Below the pieces are notes generated by a model. It saw nothing but the letters and a program-made list of their open reading frames with translations. It ran no database searches and was not told the origin of the DNA. Shown piece by piece: positions 1 to 8,742 of a stretch of DNA of 64,000 nucleotides; the stretch's first letter is position 1; every line of letters begins with the position of its first letter. Made by a program: the position numbers and the translations under genes. Location of the stretch: assembly GCA_965232455.1 (NCBI GenBank), contig OZ246981.1, positions 5,022,001 through 5,086,000 on the forward strand, given 5' to 3'. Source of the DNA: JBFGFX01 sp965232455 (GTDB lineage Bacteria; Pseudomonadota; Gammaproteobacteria; Steroidobacterales; Woeseiaceae).

Positions 1-1
1 T

Positions 2-2236
2 GAAGACACCGACTTTCGATCGGTGATCGACGACGTGTTGGGCAGGTTCAAGTGGGACGTAGAAGTCCGCACTTGGTATGACGGCGAGATTCCGGCCGGC
101 GCCGAATGGGAAGAAGACATTTTCCGTAACATCGACGCGGCGGATATCATCGTTCTGTTCGTGACCAGGCAGTTTGCGGACAGCGCGTATTGTCGGGACG
201 TGGAGGTTCCGCGTGCGTTACAGCGGCGCGAATTCGACGGGGCAATCGTGATCCCGGTGCTCGTCGAGAAGACGAGCGCCAAGTGGTTGGCGTCGCCGCT
301 GGCCGAATTGCAGGTGTTGCCCAGGAACGGCGTCCCGGTTAGCGAATGGGCAGACCAGGCTGCTGCCGTGCGGAACGTCGTGCAGGGCATTGTCGACATC
401 ATCGCGGCGATCGCACTGGATCCCGATGGGCGTTGCCGCTGGCAGCTGCATCTTGACGGGTCCCCGGAGCGTTTCAGCGACGAGAAGCAACTCGAACTGG
501 TTCATGCAGTCCGGAAAGTCTCGAACGACCAGTCCACGAGGCCGTTGGTCCTGAGTCCGGGCAGTATCGTGCTGTTGATGGACAGCTCCCGCGCGGGGCT
601 GTCGCAGTTCAGGGCCTGGTATCAGGAGCAAGAAGCGCCGCTGATCGCCGGTTACCCGATTCTGAGGGTCATCGAATTGTTCGGCGCCGGAGTCCAGGCC
701 GCCGCGCACGAGGTGGACACGCCAAAGGTACCGGATTCGATCGCCCCGGATTTGCTCCTGTTCCCCAGCGAGCCGTTCGTGCCGGTCAGTATGAAGGGCG
801 TAACAATCTCGGAAGACAAGCCGCTCAGACCCGATTTCATACTGGACACCGGTCACACGGATCTGAACGAATCCGATTTCGCCGCGGCCGCCTATCGGCT
901 GATCGACTACTTCATCACGTCGATGTCTCTGGAGGAGGACGAGCAGTGGGTAAATCTGTCACCGGACGAGACCAACCGGATGCTCGGCAATGGACTCGCC
1001 GGCACCGCCATGGGAGCGGAACTGCTTCATCTGGATCTGAACCTGAAAAGACTGACCGCCTCATTGATGCATCCGGACAGCGAAACCGGGCGGGCGTTCT
1101 GGAAGGAGGTCTTCAGAAGAAGTCGATCCCTGGAGCGGCGGATTGAAAACGAGTTCAGCACATTCCAGCGGGTATGGCTGGTGCCGAAGAAGGCCAAGAT
1201 TTACGAGCACTCGGATGACGCCTCGGGCGGCGACAAGAAGACGTCTGCGCTAATTGTGGAGGACCAGGTCTCGGTGATGTGCGAGGACGACTACATCTCG
1301 AAGTACGCGGGCAACGGTGCAAGAGTCGCTGCCAGCGCAAACGACGTTTGTAGCCCCGTCTTCAGAGAGATGATTCTGCCGGTGGTGGAAAAAGAGGTGA
1401 ACGAGGGCAAGACTTTCGCAAACTGGCGGCAGATCTATCAGTCCGTAATCCTCGCGACCTGGACCAAGGAAAACTATCGTGGCCACTCCGCCTGGGCCCC
1501 CTACATCGAGAGCGGCAAACCGGGAAATCTGCAGGGATCGATCCGCAAGGTCGGGAAGGCGGATCTGGCGCGCGAGTTCGGACTGGAGCAAAGCGTGGAC
1601 AGCGGCTGCGGCGCTGACACGGCCGGCGGGGTCGACGCAGCGGCAGACGCGGTTGACGCGCGCGCTGATCGCTCTGACCTGTACCACAATCAGGAGCGCC
1701 TTGTTGAGCAGGCCGTCGAGATGCGACGGTCCGGAGCGCACGAAAAATCGCGCAACATGCTGCGCGGTATCGTGAACGACTCGCTGGAGCAACTCGGCAT
1801 CGAATCGCATATCACGCAGGCGGCGATGCTCGAGTTAGGCAACACCTATCGCGCGCTGGGCAGTCCGGAAGCGGCGCAGGAGGTGCAGGCTGAGGTATTG
1901 CGGATTCGGCGCCATGTGCTCGGAGACGATCATCCCGCAACATTGGAAGCGATGGACATTCTCGCCGATACGTTTCGAGCCCTGGGCGAGGATGGGAATG
2001 CCGCCGAGTTGCAGGCCGAAAAGCAGGAACGGCGAGCGCGAACGTCGGAAGCGTTCTCCATCCGCGAGAATCGCGAGTTTTTCGAGCGCTATATGCGTAT
2101 ATTTCGAAACGGCGTGTTTCGTCTCGAACGGGAGGACTACGTGCATGATCTCCAGGTCGGAAGGCGCGTGTGTCGATCCTATTTCGCGGGCGCCATCGAC
2201 ATGCGGCACATTGCGCTGAAGATCGAGCGGGGCTGA
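2..2236 (+). CDS. TIR-domain protein with C-terminal TPR repeats, 5'-truncated
   Basis: The frame is open to the left edge with no stop, so the protein begins outside the window; the GTG at 23 is probably internal. The first ~115 visible residues match a bacterial TIR domain: WYDGEIPAGAEWEEDI, ADIIVLFVTRQF and YCRDVEVPRAL, where the Glu after YCRDV fits the catalytic position of TIR NADases. Residues ~125-200 look like the small ferredoxin-like domain often found next to TIR or other effectors (WQLHLDGSPE ... GSIVLLMDSS). A ~350-residue middle part of unknown fold contains a motif FREMILPVVEKEVNEGKTFA. Residues ~560-670 form TPR-like repeats (LGDDHPATLEAMDILADTF). Only the first beta strand of TIR is missing. 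The combination suggests a sensor-effector protein, possibly anti-phage, but no partner gene is visible downstream. Family calls are by eye. Confidence 0.8.
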   Translation, partial: EDTDFRSVIDDVLGRFKWDVEVRTWYDGEIPAGAEWEEDIFRNIDAADIIVLFVTRQFADSAYCRDVEVPRALQRREFDGAIVIPVLVEKTSAKWLASPLAELQVLPRNGVPVSEWADQAAAVRNVVQGIVDIIAAIALDPDGRCRWQLHLDGSPERFSDEKQLELVHAVRKVSNDQSTRPLVLSPGSIVLLMDSSRAGLSQFRAWYQEQEAPLIAGYPILRVIELFGAGVQAAAHEVDTPKVPDSIAPDLLLFPSEPFVPVSMKGVTISEDKPLRPDFILDTGHTDLNESDFAAAAYRLIDYFITSMSLEEDEQWVNLSPDETNRMLGNGLAGTAMGAELLHLDLNLKRLTASLMHPDSETGRAFWKEVFRRSRSLERRIENEFSTFQRVWLVPKKAKIYEHSDDASGGDKKTSALIVEDQVSVMCEDDYISKYAGNGARVAASANDVCSPVFREMILPVVEKEVNEGKTFANWRQIYQSVILATWTKENYRGHSAWAPYIESGKPGNLQGSIRKVGKADLAREFGLEQSVDSGCGADTAGGVDAAADAVDARADRSDLYHNQERLVEQAVEMRRSGAHEKSRNMLRGIVNDSLEQLGIESHITQAAMLELGNTYRALGSPEAAQEVQAEVLRIRRHVLGDDHPATLEAMDILADTFRALGEDGNAAELQAEKQERRARTSEAFSIRENREFFERYMRIFRNGVFRLEREDYVHDLQVGRRVCRSYFAGAIDMRHIALKIERG

Positions 2237-2457
2237 CCCGCGACGAAGGGCGCTGAAACCGTCCAGCGTTCCAACGACTCGGGCGATCCACCCGCGTTTA
2301 TGGTCACCGCGACGATCGATCACGGTACGACGCGATGGCGGGTGACGTTCCTGTCCTTGCGGCGGCGGGGCCGTTTACTCGATCGTTTGCTCGGGGATCG
2401 GGTAAACTGCCGCCGTACTGGCGCTGGCAAAAGGGCGCACCGCGCAAATTCTCGGCC

Positions 2458-3339
2458 ATGAACGAAGTCGTATATCAGTCCCCGTTCGGCGATTGGCGGA
2501 TAAGACGCCGTCCGCCGCCATTCGATCTTGCGCCCTACGTTGACGAACTGTGGGAGACGTACGGCACTGTCGGTTATGGCTACGAGAAGCTGCTGCCGAC
2601 CGGGAATGCCGAGTTCATGATCAACCTCGGGCCGCCGCAGACGGTCCTGCAACGGCCAACCGACAAGAGCCCGGCGACGTTTCGCGAGGCCTGGCTGGCG
2701 GGGATACAAGGTGCACCGCTGTTTACCGCGCCGGCGCACGGCAGCGGAACGTTCACGGCGCACATGGTGAGCGCGAGCCTTCGGCCAGAAGGCGTGTGTG
2801 AGTTATTCGGGGTGCCCGCGGTCGATACCGCCAATCGCGTGGTCGATGCCGATGACCTGATCGGTCGCGATATCCGCGCTGTCCGTGAGCGGATAGGAGA
2901 AGCGCCGGATACGCGGTGCCGGTTCGATGCTCTGGTCGAGTTCCTTCGGGCGCAGCGCTCGAGATGGGCAAGGCCCGTGCCGCCCGCGGCGGTCTGGGCG
3001 ATGCGCCGGACGCTCGCTTTGGACGGAAAACTGCGCGTCGCGGACCTGTGTGCTGAACTCGGCGTGAGTCGCAAGCATTTGAACGACATCTACAAATGCG
3101 CGGCCGGGCTGTCTCCGAAAACGTATGCGCGATTGACCCGGTTCAGATCGGTGGTGAATCGCCTCCAGGGTCCGATCGAACCCTGGGTGAGTATTGCGAC
3201 CGACCGGGGATATTTCGATCAGGCGCACCTGATAAGAGATTTCAGGAAGTTTGCGGGAGAGTCGCCGACCTCCTTCCTCAAGAGTCGTGGACCGGACGGC
3301 GAGAGCGTCAGTTTCGCGGAAGTACCGGATCCGATCTAA
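2458..3339 (+). CDS. AraC-family transcriptional regulator (DUF6597-type N-terminus)
   Basis: A 293-residue regulator if started at the ATG at 2458; an upstream in-frame ATG at 2335 would add 41 residues that do not look conserved. The N-terminal half has the pattern of DUF6597-type sensor domains (PYVDELWETYG, then LLPTGNAEFMINLG). The C-terminal ~100 residues carry the two helix-turn-helix units of AraC proteins: KLRVADLCAELGVSRKHL and, further on, IATDRGYFDQAHLIRDF with the usual G-S/F-D-QAHL-RDF signature. The effector and targets cannot be read from sequence. The two genes immediately downstream, on the same strand, encode small membrane or exported proteins and could be targets, but this is inference. 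Confidence 0.85.
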   Translation: MNEVVYQSPFGDWRIRRRPPPFDLAPYVDELWETYGTVGYGYEKLLPTGNAEFMINLGPPQTVLQRPTDKSPATFREAWLAGIQGAPLFTAPAHGSGTFTAHMVSASLRPEGVCELFGVPAVDTANRVVDADDLIGRDIRAVRERIGEAPDTRCRFDALVEFLRAQRSRWARPVPPAAVWAMRRTLALDGKLRVADLCAELGVSRKHLNDIYKCAAGLSPKTYARLTRFRSVVNRLQGPIEPWVSIATDRGYFDQAHLIRDFRKFAGESPTSFLKSRGPDGESVSFAEVPDPI

Positions 3340-3433
3340 ACGAAGCCGGTAACATTTTTCCAATCCGTTTTTCCCGGCAGCCGATAGTCTCCCTGCCGTC
3401 ACAATCCGTCGGAAACCAGAATGGAGTTGCGCC

Positions 3434-3829
3434 GTGGATTCGGAGTTCAATCTGCTGGCCGTTTTCGCGGCGTCGATAGCAGCGATGTTGCTTGGCGGCC
3501 TATGGTATTCGCCGCTTCTGTTTGAAAAACGCTGGCGGCAGTTGACCGGGGTGCCGGATGGACGCGAGCCGGGCAATCCAGCGGTGATCTACGGGGGCGC
3601 GTTCATGCTGATACTGCTGGGTGCAGCGGTCTTCCATGCGTTCCTAGGTGCGGATCCGGAGATTTCCTTCTCGGTGGGCGTCGGGTTTGCCGCCGGTGTT
3701 GCGTGGGCGGCCGGGTCCCTCTGGATCAGCTACCTTTTCGAGGGCCGCACACGCGGGTTGTATCTGATCAACGGCGGCTACCACGTCGTGCAGTACACCG
3801 TGTACGGCCTGGTTTTCGGGCTCATGTAA
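3434..3829 (+). CDS. DUF1761 family small membrane protein
   Basis: 131 residues starting at a GTG. Four hydrophobic segments are visible (about 8-25, 52-70, 80-100 and 112-130), and the N-terminal WYSPLLFEKRWRQLTG is typical of DUF1761 integral membrane proteins, whose function is unknown. It lies ten bases upstream of the next gene, so the two are probably co-transcribed. No enzymatic motif was seen. Confidence 0.75.
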   Translation: MDSEFNLLAVFAASIAAMLLGGLWYSPLLFEKRWRQLTGVPDGREPGNPAVIYGGAFMLILLGAAVFHAFLGADPEISFSVGVGFAAGVAWAAGSLWISYLFEGRTRGLYLINGGYHVVQYTVYGLVFGLM

Positions 3830-3839
3830 GGAGACGGAC

Positions 3840-4373
3840 ATGAAACGGACGATTGTCGGCGCACTTGCCGTAATGGCGATCACTACGCTGTACGCAGACG
3901 ACAACAAAGTGCTGCGTGCGGAACTCGAGCCGCTGAAGTTTCTGGTTGGATGGTGCTGGGCCGGGCAGTTTCCGGACGGTAAGCGAACAGACGTACACTG
4001 TTTCGAGCCGGTCTACGACGGCGCCCACCTTCGCGACCGCCACGTCGTCACCGGTGGTTCGACGCTCTATCAGGGTGAAACGATCTACTCGTGGGACGGA
4101 CAATCCAGCGAGATCAGTTTTGTCTATTGGAATTCCTTCGGCGGCGTAAGTACGGGCACCGTGGTTCCCTCGGGTGACGTCTTCGTGTTTCCCGACGAAT
4201 CCTATCTTGGCCCCGGTGGCGAAACCGTGACGGTAACTGCCACGTGGGAAAACATCACGCCCGACGGTTACGATTCACTGACTGTCGAGACCGATCAGAA
4301 CGGTACGAAACGGGAACGTAGGGTTCGCTACGAAAAACGCCCGTTTGCGATGGATCCCCTGGATGCGAATTGA
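3840..4373 (+). CDS. Exported protein of unknown function
   Basis: 177 residues with an N-terminal signal-like segment (MKRTIVGALAVMAITTLYAD), so probably secreted to the periplasm. A GGAG ribosome-binding site lies just before the ATG. The mature part starts with LKFLVGWCWAGQF and continues as a series of beta strands with regularly spaced Trp and Tyr, recalling lipocalin-like or DUF1579-like folds that bind small ligands. I do not recognise the family with certainty. Co-directional with, and ten bases behind, the DUF1761 gene. Confidence 0.7.
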   Translation: MKRTIVGALAVMAITTLYADDNKVLRAELEPLKFLVGWCWAGQFPDGKRTDVHCFEPVYDGAHLRDRHVVTGGSTLYQGETIYSWDGQSSEISFVYWNSFGGVSTGTVVPSGDVFVFPDESYLGPGGETVTVTATWENITPDGYDSLTVETDQNGTKRERRVRYEKRPFAMDPLDAN

Positions 4374-4462
4374 CGAGTGACAAGGGTGAGACGAGTGCTG
4401 GGCACGGCTTACCTCTTGGTTCGTTCCGGGGATGAGGTAGTTGTGCTGACGAGTTATATCTT

Positions 4463-7168
4463 CTAGTGCGCTTCGTCCCAATTCCGCCCGACGCCTACGT
4501 CCACCACTAGCGGCACGTCGAGTTCGGCTGCGCCGTTCATCAGCTGCACGACTTCGGTCTTCACCTCGTCAACCGAATTCTCGTCAATCTCGAACACGAG
4601 TTCGTCATGCACCTGCATGATCATGCAGGCGGGCGCTTTCGTCTCGATTAGCCAGTCCTGCACCGTCACCATCGCGCGTTTGATAATGTCGGCCGCGGTT
4701 CCCTGCATCGGCGCGTTGATTGCGCTGCGCTCGGCGTATTGGCGCCGCTGTGCGTTACGGCCGTTGATGTCCGGCAGATAGAGGCGTCGGCCGAATACGG
4801 TTTCGACGAAACCCGCGTCGTGTGCCTGCGCGCGCGTGTCGTCCATGAACGCTTTCACGCCGGGATAACGATCGAAATACATGTCGACGTACTGCTGGGC
4901 CTCGCCGCGGCTGATGCCCAGCTGTTTTGCGAGACCGAACGCCGACATGCCGTACATGAGGCCGAAGTTGATCGCTTTCGCGGAGCGGCGCTGATTTGCC
5001 GTCACGTCGTCGAGGGACTCCTCGAAGACCTCGGCGGCGGTCGCCTGATGGATGTCGCGGCCTTCCGCAAATGCACCGAGCAGTCCCTTGTCGCCGGACA
5101 GATGCGCCATGATGCGCAGTTCGATCTGCGAGTAGTCCGCGGCGAGCAGGACCCTGCCCTTGGGGGCGACGAACGCCTGGCGTATGCGGCGGCCTTCGGG
5201 CGTGCGGATAGGAATGTTCTGCAGGTTCGGATCGGTGGACGACAGGCGGCCGGTTGCCGCAACCGCCTGATGATAGGACGTATGGACGCGGCCGGTGCTG
5301 GGCGCAATCTGCAGCGGCAGCTTGTCCGTGTACGTGCTCTTGAGCTTACTCAGGCTGCGATATTCGAGAATGACCCGCGGCAGGTCGTACTCGTCGGCCA
5401 GCTCCTGTAAAACGTCTTCCGCTGTCGAGGGCTGACCTTTCGGCGTCTTGCGGACAACCGGCAGCCCCTGCTGCTCGAAGAGTATTTGCTGAAGCTGTTT
5501 GGGGGAGCCGAGATTGAACGGCCCGCCGGCAAGCTCGTGCGCTTCCTGCTCCAGTTCGAGCATCGACGAGGCGAGTTCGCCGCTCTGGGTTTTCAGCATC
5601 GCCTGATCCAGCAGCACGCCGGTTTCTTCCATTGCAAGTAACACCGGCACGAGCGGCTGTTCGATGGTTTCATAAACCGCCTTCAGCGGTTTGATCTTGC
5701 CAAGGTCGCTCCAGATGCGCTCGTGCAGGCGTAACGTGATATCGGCATCCTCCGCGGCATAGGGGGATGCCTGTTCGAGATCGATTTGATTGAACGTGAG
5801 CTGCTTCGCCCCCTTGCCGGCAACGTCCTCGTAATGGATCGTATCGACGCCGAGGTAATGGCGGGCCGTCGAGTCCATGTCGTGACGCGTTGCCACGCTG
5901 TTCAGGACGTAGGATTCGAGCATCGTATCAAACTGCATGCCGGCAAGGCCGATGCCGTACCGTGCGAAAATATGGGCGTCGTACTTGAGGTGATGACCGA
6001 CTTTTTTCCTGTCCGGGTCCTCCAGGAACGGTTTCATGGCGGCGAGTACGGTGTCGCGGTCGAGCTGATCGGGTGCTCCGGGATAGTCGTGAGCAACGGG
6101 AATGTAGGCGGCCTCGCCTTGTTTGACGGCAAGCGAGATGCCGACGAGTTCGGCCTGCATGTAGTCGACGCTCGTGGTTTCCGTATCGACGGCGACCAGC
6201 TTCGCCTTGTTGATTTTCCTGAGCCACTTGTCGAAGGCTTTTTGCGTCAGGATCGTCTCGTAGTCGCCGGCGTCCGTCGCATCGGCGGTCGCCGGCGGCG
6301 AGTCCGGTTGATCCTCCTCATCGCCGAGCTGGCGCAGCAGCGTTCGCAGCTCGAGTTCACCGTACAGCTTGCGGAGCGCATCGGTATCGGGCGCCTCACG
6401 TTTCAGGTCTTTGGGGCCCCGCGGCAGTTCGACGTCCTGACGGATGGTGGCTAGCTTTCGGGAAAGCCTGAGCTGCTCGATGTTGTCCCGCAGGCTTTCG
6501 CCGACCTTGCCCTTGATGTCCTCGGCTCGTTCGATGATGGCGTCGGCCGTCTCGTGTTCGGTAAGCCATTTGACGGCCGTCTTCGGGCCGACTTTCGGCA
6601 CACCCGGGATGTTGTCGGAGCTGTCGCCGACCAATGCCAGATAGTCGATGATCTGTTCCGGGAAAACCCCGAACTTTTCTTTGACGCCGTCGCGGTCGAG
6701 CGTGGTGTCCGTCATCGTGTTGACCAGCGTAATCCCGTCTTCGACGAGCTGCGCCATGTCCTTGTCGCCGGTTGAGACGAGCACGTCCATTTTCGATTTC
6801 AGGCCGAGCCGGCACAGCGTGCCTATGACGTCGTCGGCCTCGACGCCTTCGATGCGTAATAGCGGCAATCCCATCCCCTCGACGGCCGCGAGGATCGGTT
6901 CTACCTGTTCACGCAGATCGTCGGGCATCGGCGGACGATTTGCCTTGTAGTCTTCATAAAGCTCGTCACGGAACGTTTTACCCGGCGCGTCGAAAACGAC
7001 CGCAAAATAGTCGGTCTCGTGCTCGCGCGCGAGTTTGTTGAGCATATTGAGCACGCCGTGCACCGCGCCCGTCGGCACGCCCGCCGAATTCGTCAGCGGC
7101 GGCAGGGCGTGGTAGGCGCGGAAGAGATAGGATGATCCATCGACCAGGACAAGTTTTGCGCGACTCAT
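4463..7168 (-). CDS. polA: DNA polymerase I
   Basis: 901 residues, the usual length for a three-domain Pol I that fills gaps in repair and removes RNA primers. Residues 1-290 are the 5' nuclease (FDAPGKTFRD, GVEADDVIG, GDSSDNIPGVPKVGPKTA). Residues ~310-500 are the 3'-5' exonuclease with an intact ExoI (VDTETT, D328 and E330), ExoII (HHLKYDAHIF) and ExoIII (YAAEDAD), so proofreading is probably active; the usual Asn of ExoII is His. The polymerase domain carries motif A (AADYSQIELRIMAHLSGD), motif B (RRSAKAINFGLMYG) and motif C (QVHDELVFEI). It lies downstream of lptM on the same strand and converges on the exported protein gene at 4373. Confidence 0.98.
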   Translation of the reverse strand: MSRAKLVLVDGSSYLFRAYHALPPLTNSAGVPTGAVHGVLNMLNKLAREHETDYFAVVFDAPGKTFRDELYEDYKANRPPMPDDLREQVEPILAAVEGMGLPLLRIEGVEADDVIGTLCRLGLKSKMDVLVSTGDKDMAQLVEDGITLVNTMTDTTLDRDGVKEKFGVFPEQIIDYLALVGDSSDNIPGVPKVGPKTAVKWLTEHETADAIIERAEDIKGKVGESLRDNIEQLRLSRKLATIRQDVELPRGPKDLKREAPDTDALRKLYGELELRTLLRQLGDEEDQPDSPPATADATDAGDYETILTQKAFDKWLRKINKAKLVAVDTETTSVDYMQAELVGISLAVKQGEAAYIPVAHDYPGAPDQLDRDTVLAAMKPFLEDPDRKKVGHHLKYDAHIFARYGIGLAGMQFDTMLESYVLNSVATRHDMDSTARHYLGVDTIHYEDVAGKGAKQLTFNQIDLEQASPYAAEDADITLRLHERIWSDLGKIKPLKAVYETIEQPLVPVLLAMEETGVLLDQAMLKTQSGELASSMLELEQEAHELAGGPFNLGSPKQLQQILFEQQGLPVVRKTPKGQPSTAEDVLQELADEYDLPRVILEYRSLSKLKSTYTDKLPLQIAPSTGRVHTSYHQAVAATGRLSSTDPNLQNIPIRTPEGRRIRQAFVAPKGRVLLAADYSQIELRIMAHLSGDKGLLGAFAEGRDIHQATAAEVFEESLDDVTANQRRSAKAINFGLMYGMSAFGLAKQLGISRGEAQQYVDMYFDRYPGVKAFMDDTRAQAHDAGFVETVFGRRLYLPDINGRNAQRRQYAERSAINAPMQGTAADIIKRAMVTVQDWLIETKAPACMIMQVHDELVFEIDENSVDEVKTEVVQLMNGAAELDVPLVVDVGVGRNWDEAH

Positions 7169-7237
7169 TGTTCCTTTTGCCTCAACGCTCTGGACGCTGC
7201 CGGCCTTTGACGGTCGTGCGCCGCGGCAACGTTTCTG

Positions 7238-7432
7238 TCATCTCGGTGGTCCGGGCTGATCGTCGTCGTCCGGATCTTCTTCGTCCTCGTCCTGGCCCTG
7301 CTCCTCTTCCGGCGGCTGCGGTTGCATTTCGCTCGGATTTCCGGGCAGGAACAGCGGACCCTTTTGCCCGCAAGCGCTGATAATAAAAACACTGACGAAC
7401 GCAATGGCAATCAGTCGAAACAGGTTTTTCAT
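7238..7432 (-). CDS. lptM: LptM-type small lipoprotein (YifL)
   Basis: 64 residues. The start at 7432 gives a classic lipoprotein signal peptide with the lipobox ISAC followed by GQKGPLFLP, the hallmark of LptM, which binds the LptD-LptE translocon and helps its oxidative maturation in E. coli. The rest is an acidic Pro/Glu/Asp-rich tail ending DDDDQPGPPR. In enterobacteria this gene sits near lysA/dapF; here it lies between argH and polA. A longer frame starting at 7501 adds residues that precede the signal peptide and is not credible. Confidence 0.85.
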   Translation of the reverse strand: MKNLFRLIAIAFVSVFIISACGQKGPLFLPGNPSEMQPQPPEEEQGQDEDEEDPDDDDQPGPPR

Positions 7433-7541
7433 GGCGGAACACCGTCCAGTGGGCCTGCGCGATGGCGCGAAGCCCGAATGGTAACCCACTTGCACGGGCA
7501 ATGGGCCCCGTCAGGGCGGCTCGAATGGGTGTTAACAGGCC

Positions 7542-8738
7542 CTATGGTTTCCGTGTGCCGCTGAGGGATTCCGCGACCCGGCGGTAGGCCTCGCGAAACG
7601 GTATCCCCTCGTCGGTGACCAATGCATACGCTTCTGCGGTGGTGTATAAACCGGCGTCGAGTCGAATGTTGTCCGGATTGAACGACAGGCCGTCGATGAG
7701 CAGCGCCATCACGGACAGGCTATCGTGCGCAAGGTCGATGGAACGGAACAGCGGCGCCTTGATGCGCTGCACGTCGCGCTGGAAGCCGGACGGCAGTTTC
7801 GAGGTGATCATCAGGCATTCGGCCAGGCTGGCGTCGGCCGTGGCGCTCGCCGCGCGGACGAGTTCGAGGACGTCCGGATTGCGTTTTTGCGGCATGATCG
7901 ACGAACCGGTAGTTACGTCGTTCGCCAGATCGACGAACGCAAATTCCTGTGTGTAAAACATCAGCAGATCGCTGGCCAGGCGGCCCAGGTCCTGTTGCAG
8001 CAACGCAAGCTCGAAAAGCAGGCCGGCTTCACCTTTGCCGCGCGACAGCTGGACGGCGGTCACCGGATTTTGCGTCTCGGCAAAACCCAGTTTTTGCGTG
8101 GTCAGGTCGCGATCGAGGTTCAGCCCGGGTGTACCGTATCCGGCGGCGCTGCCCAGCGGGTTTTTGTCGAGCCGCCGCCGCGCGGAATCGAGGCCGTCCG
8201 CCGCATCCGCGAACGCCTCGGCGAAACCGCCGCTCCATAAGTCGACGGACGAAGGCATGGCCTGCTGCATATGCGTATACCCGGGCAGGTCTACGTTGCC
8301 CTGCCGTTCGCTCAGCCGTTCCAGGGACCTGCGAAGACCGGCTACGCTTTCGAGCAATTCGTCGATTGCCGAGAGCAGGTACAGGCGAAGCGCCGTGAGC
8401 ACCTGGTCGTTCCTGGAGCGGCCGAGATGCAGTCGCCCCCCGGCCGCGCCGATGGTTTGGGTCAGCCGGTTTTCGATGGCGGTGTGGGCATCCTCGTCGT
8501 CGAGTTCGATCCGCCACTCGCCTTGTGCATGTTCGGCGCCGATTTTCTCGAGTCCTTCGCAGATCGCCGCGCAGTCTTCCGCGCTCAGCATTCCCTGGGC
8601 TTCCAGCATCTCCGCGTGTGCAACCGAGCCGCGTATGTCGTGCGCCACGAGACGCTCGTCGAGCCGATGATCTTCGCCGGCGGTGTAACGCAGGACCTGC
8701 TGATCCAGCGGCAGGCCTTTTTCCCAAAGTCGTGTCAT
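7542..8738 (-). CDS. argH: Argininosuccinate lyase (short form)
   Basis: Cleaves argininosuccinate to arginine and fumarate, the last step of arginine synthesis and the last gene of the operon, four bases behind argB. 398 residues, against ~460 in E. coli. The family signature GSSIMPQKRNPD with the mobile catalytic Ser is intact, as are LGRSRNDQV and GYTHMQQAMP. The C-terminus stops soon after GIPFREAYRRVAESL, lacking the final ~50-60 residues of long ArgH. The TAG stop falls inside a copy of the TAGGGCCTGTTAAC repeat at 7527-7545. Reading past the stop does not recover ArgH sequence, so this appears to be a naturally short enzyme rather than a recent break. Confidence 0.93.
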   Translation of the reverse strand: MTRLWEKGLPLDQQVLRYTAGEDHRLDERLVAHDIRGSVAHAEMLEAQGMLSAEDCAAICEGLEKIGAEHAQGEWRIELDDEDAHTAIENRLTQTIGAAGGRLHLGRSRNDQVLTALRLYLLSAIDELLESVAGLRRSLERLSERQGNVDLPGYTHMQQAMPSSVDLWSGGFAEAFADAADGLDSARRRLDKNPLGSAAGYGTPGLNLDRDLTTQKLGFAETQNPVTAVQLSRGKGEAGLLFELALLQQDLGRLASDLLMFYTQEFAFVDLANDVTTGSSIMPQKRNPDVLELVRAASATADASLAECLMITSKLPSGFQRDVQRIKAPLFRSIDLAHDSLSVMALLIDGLSFNPDNIRLDAGLYTTAEAYALVTDEGIPFREAYRRVAESLSGTRKP

Positions 8739-8742
8739 GGCT

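Noticed and set aside
7433..7541. Continuation of ArgH past a repeat-induced stop
   Set aside because: The frame beyond the TAG translates to sequence without ArgH C-terminal features, so a simple nonsense interruption is not supported.
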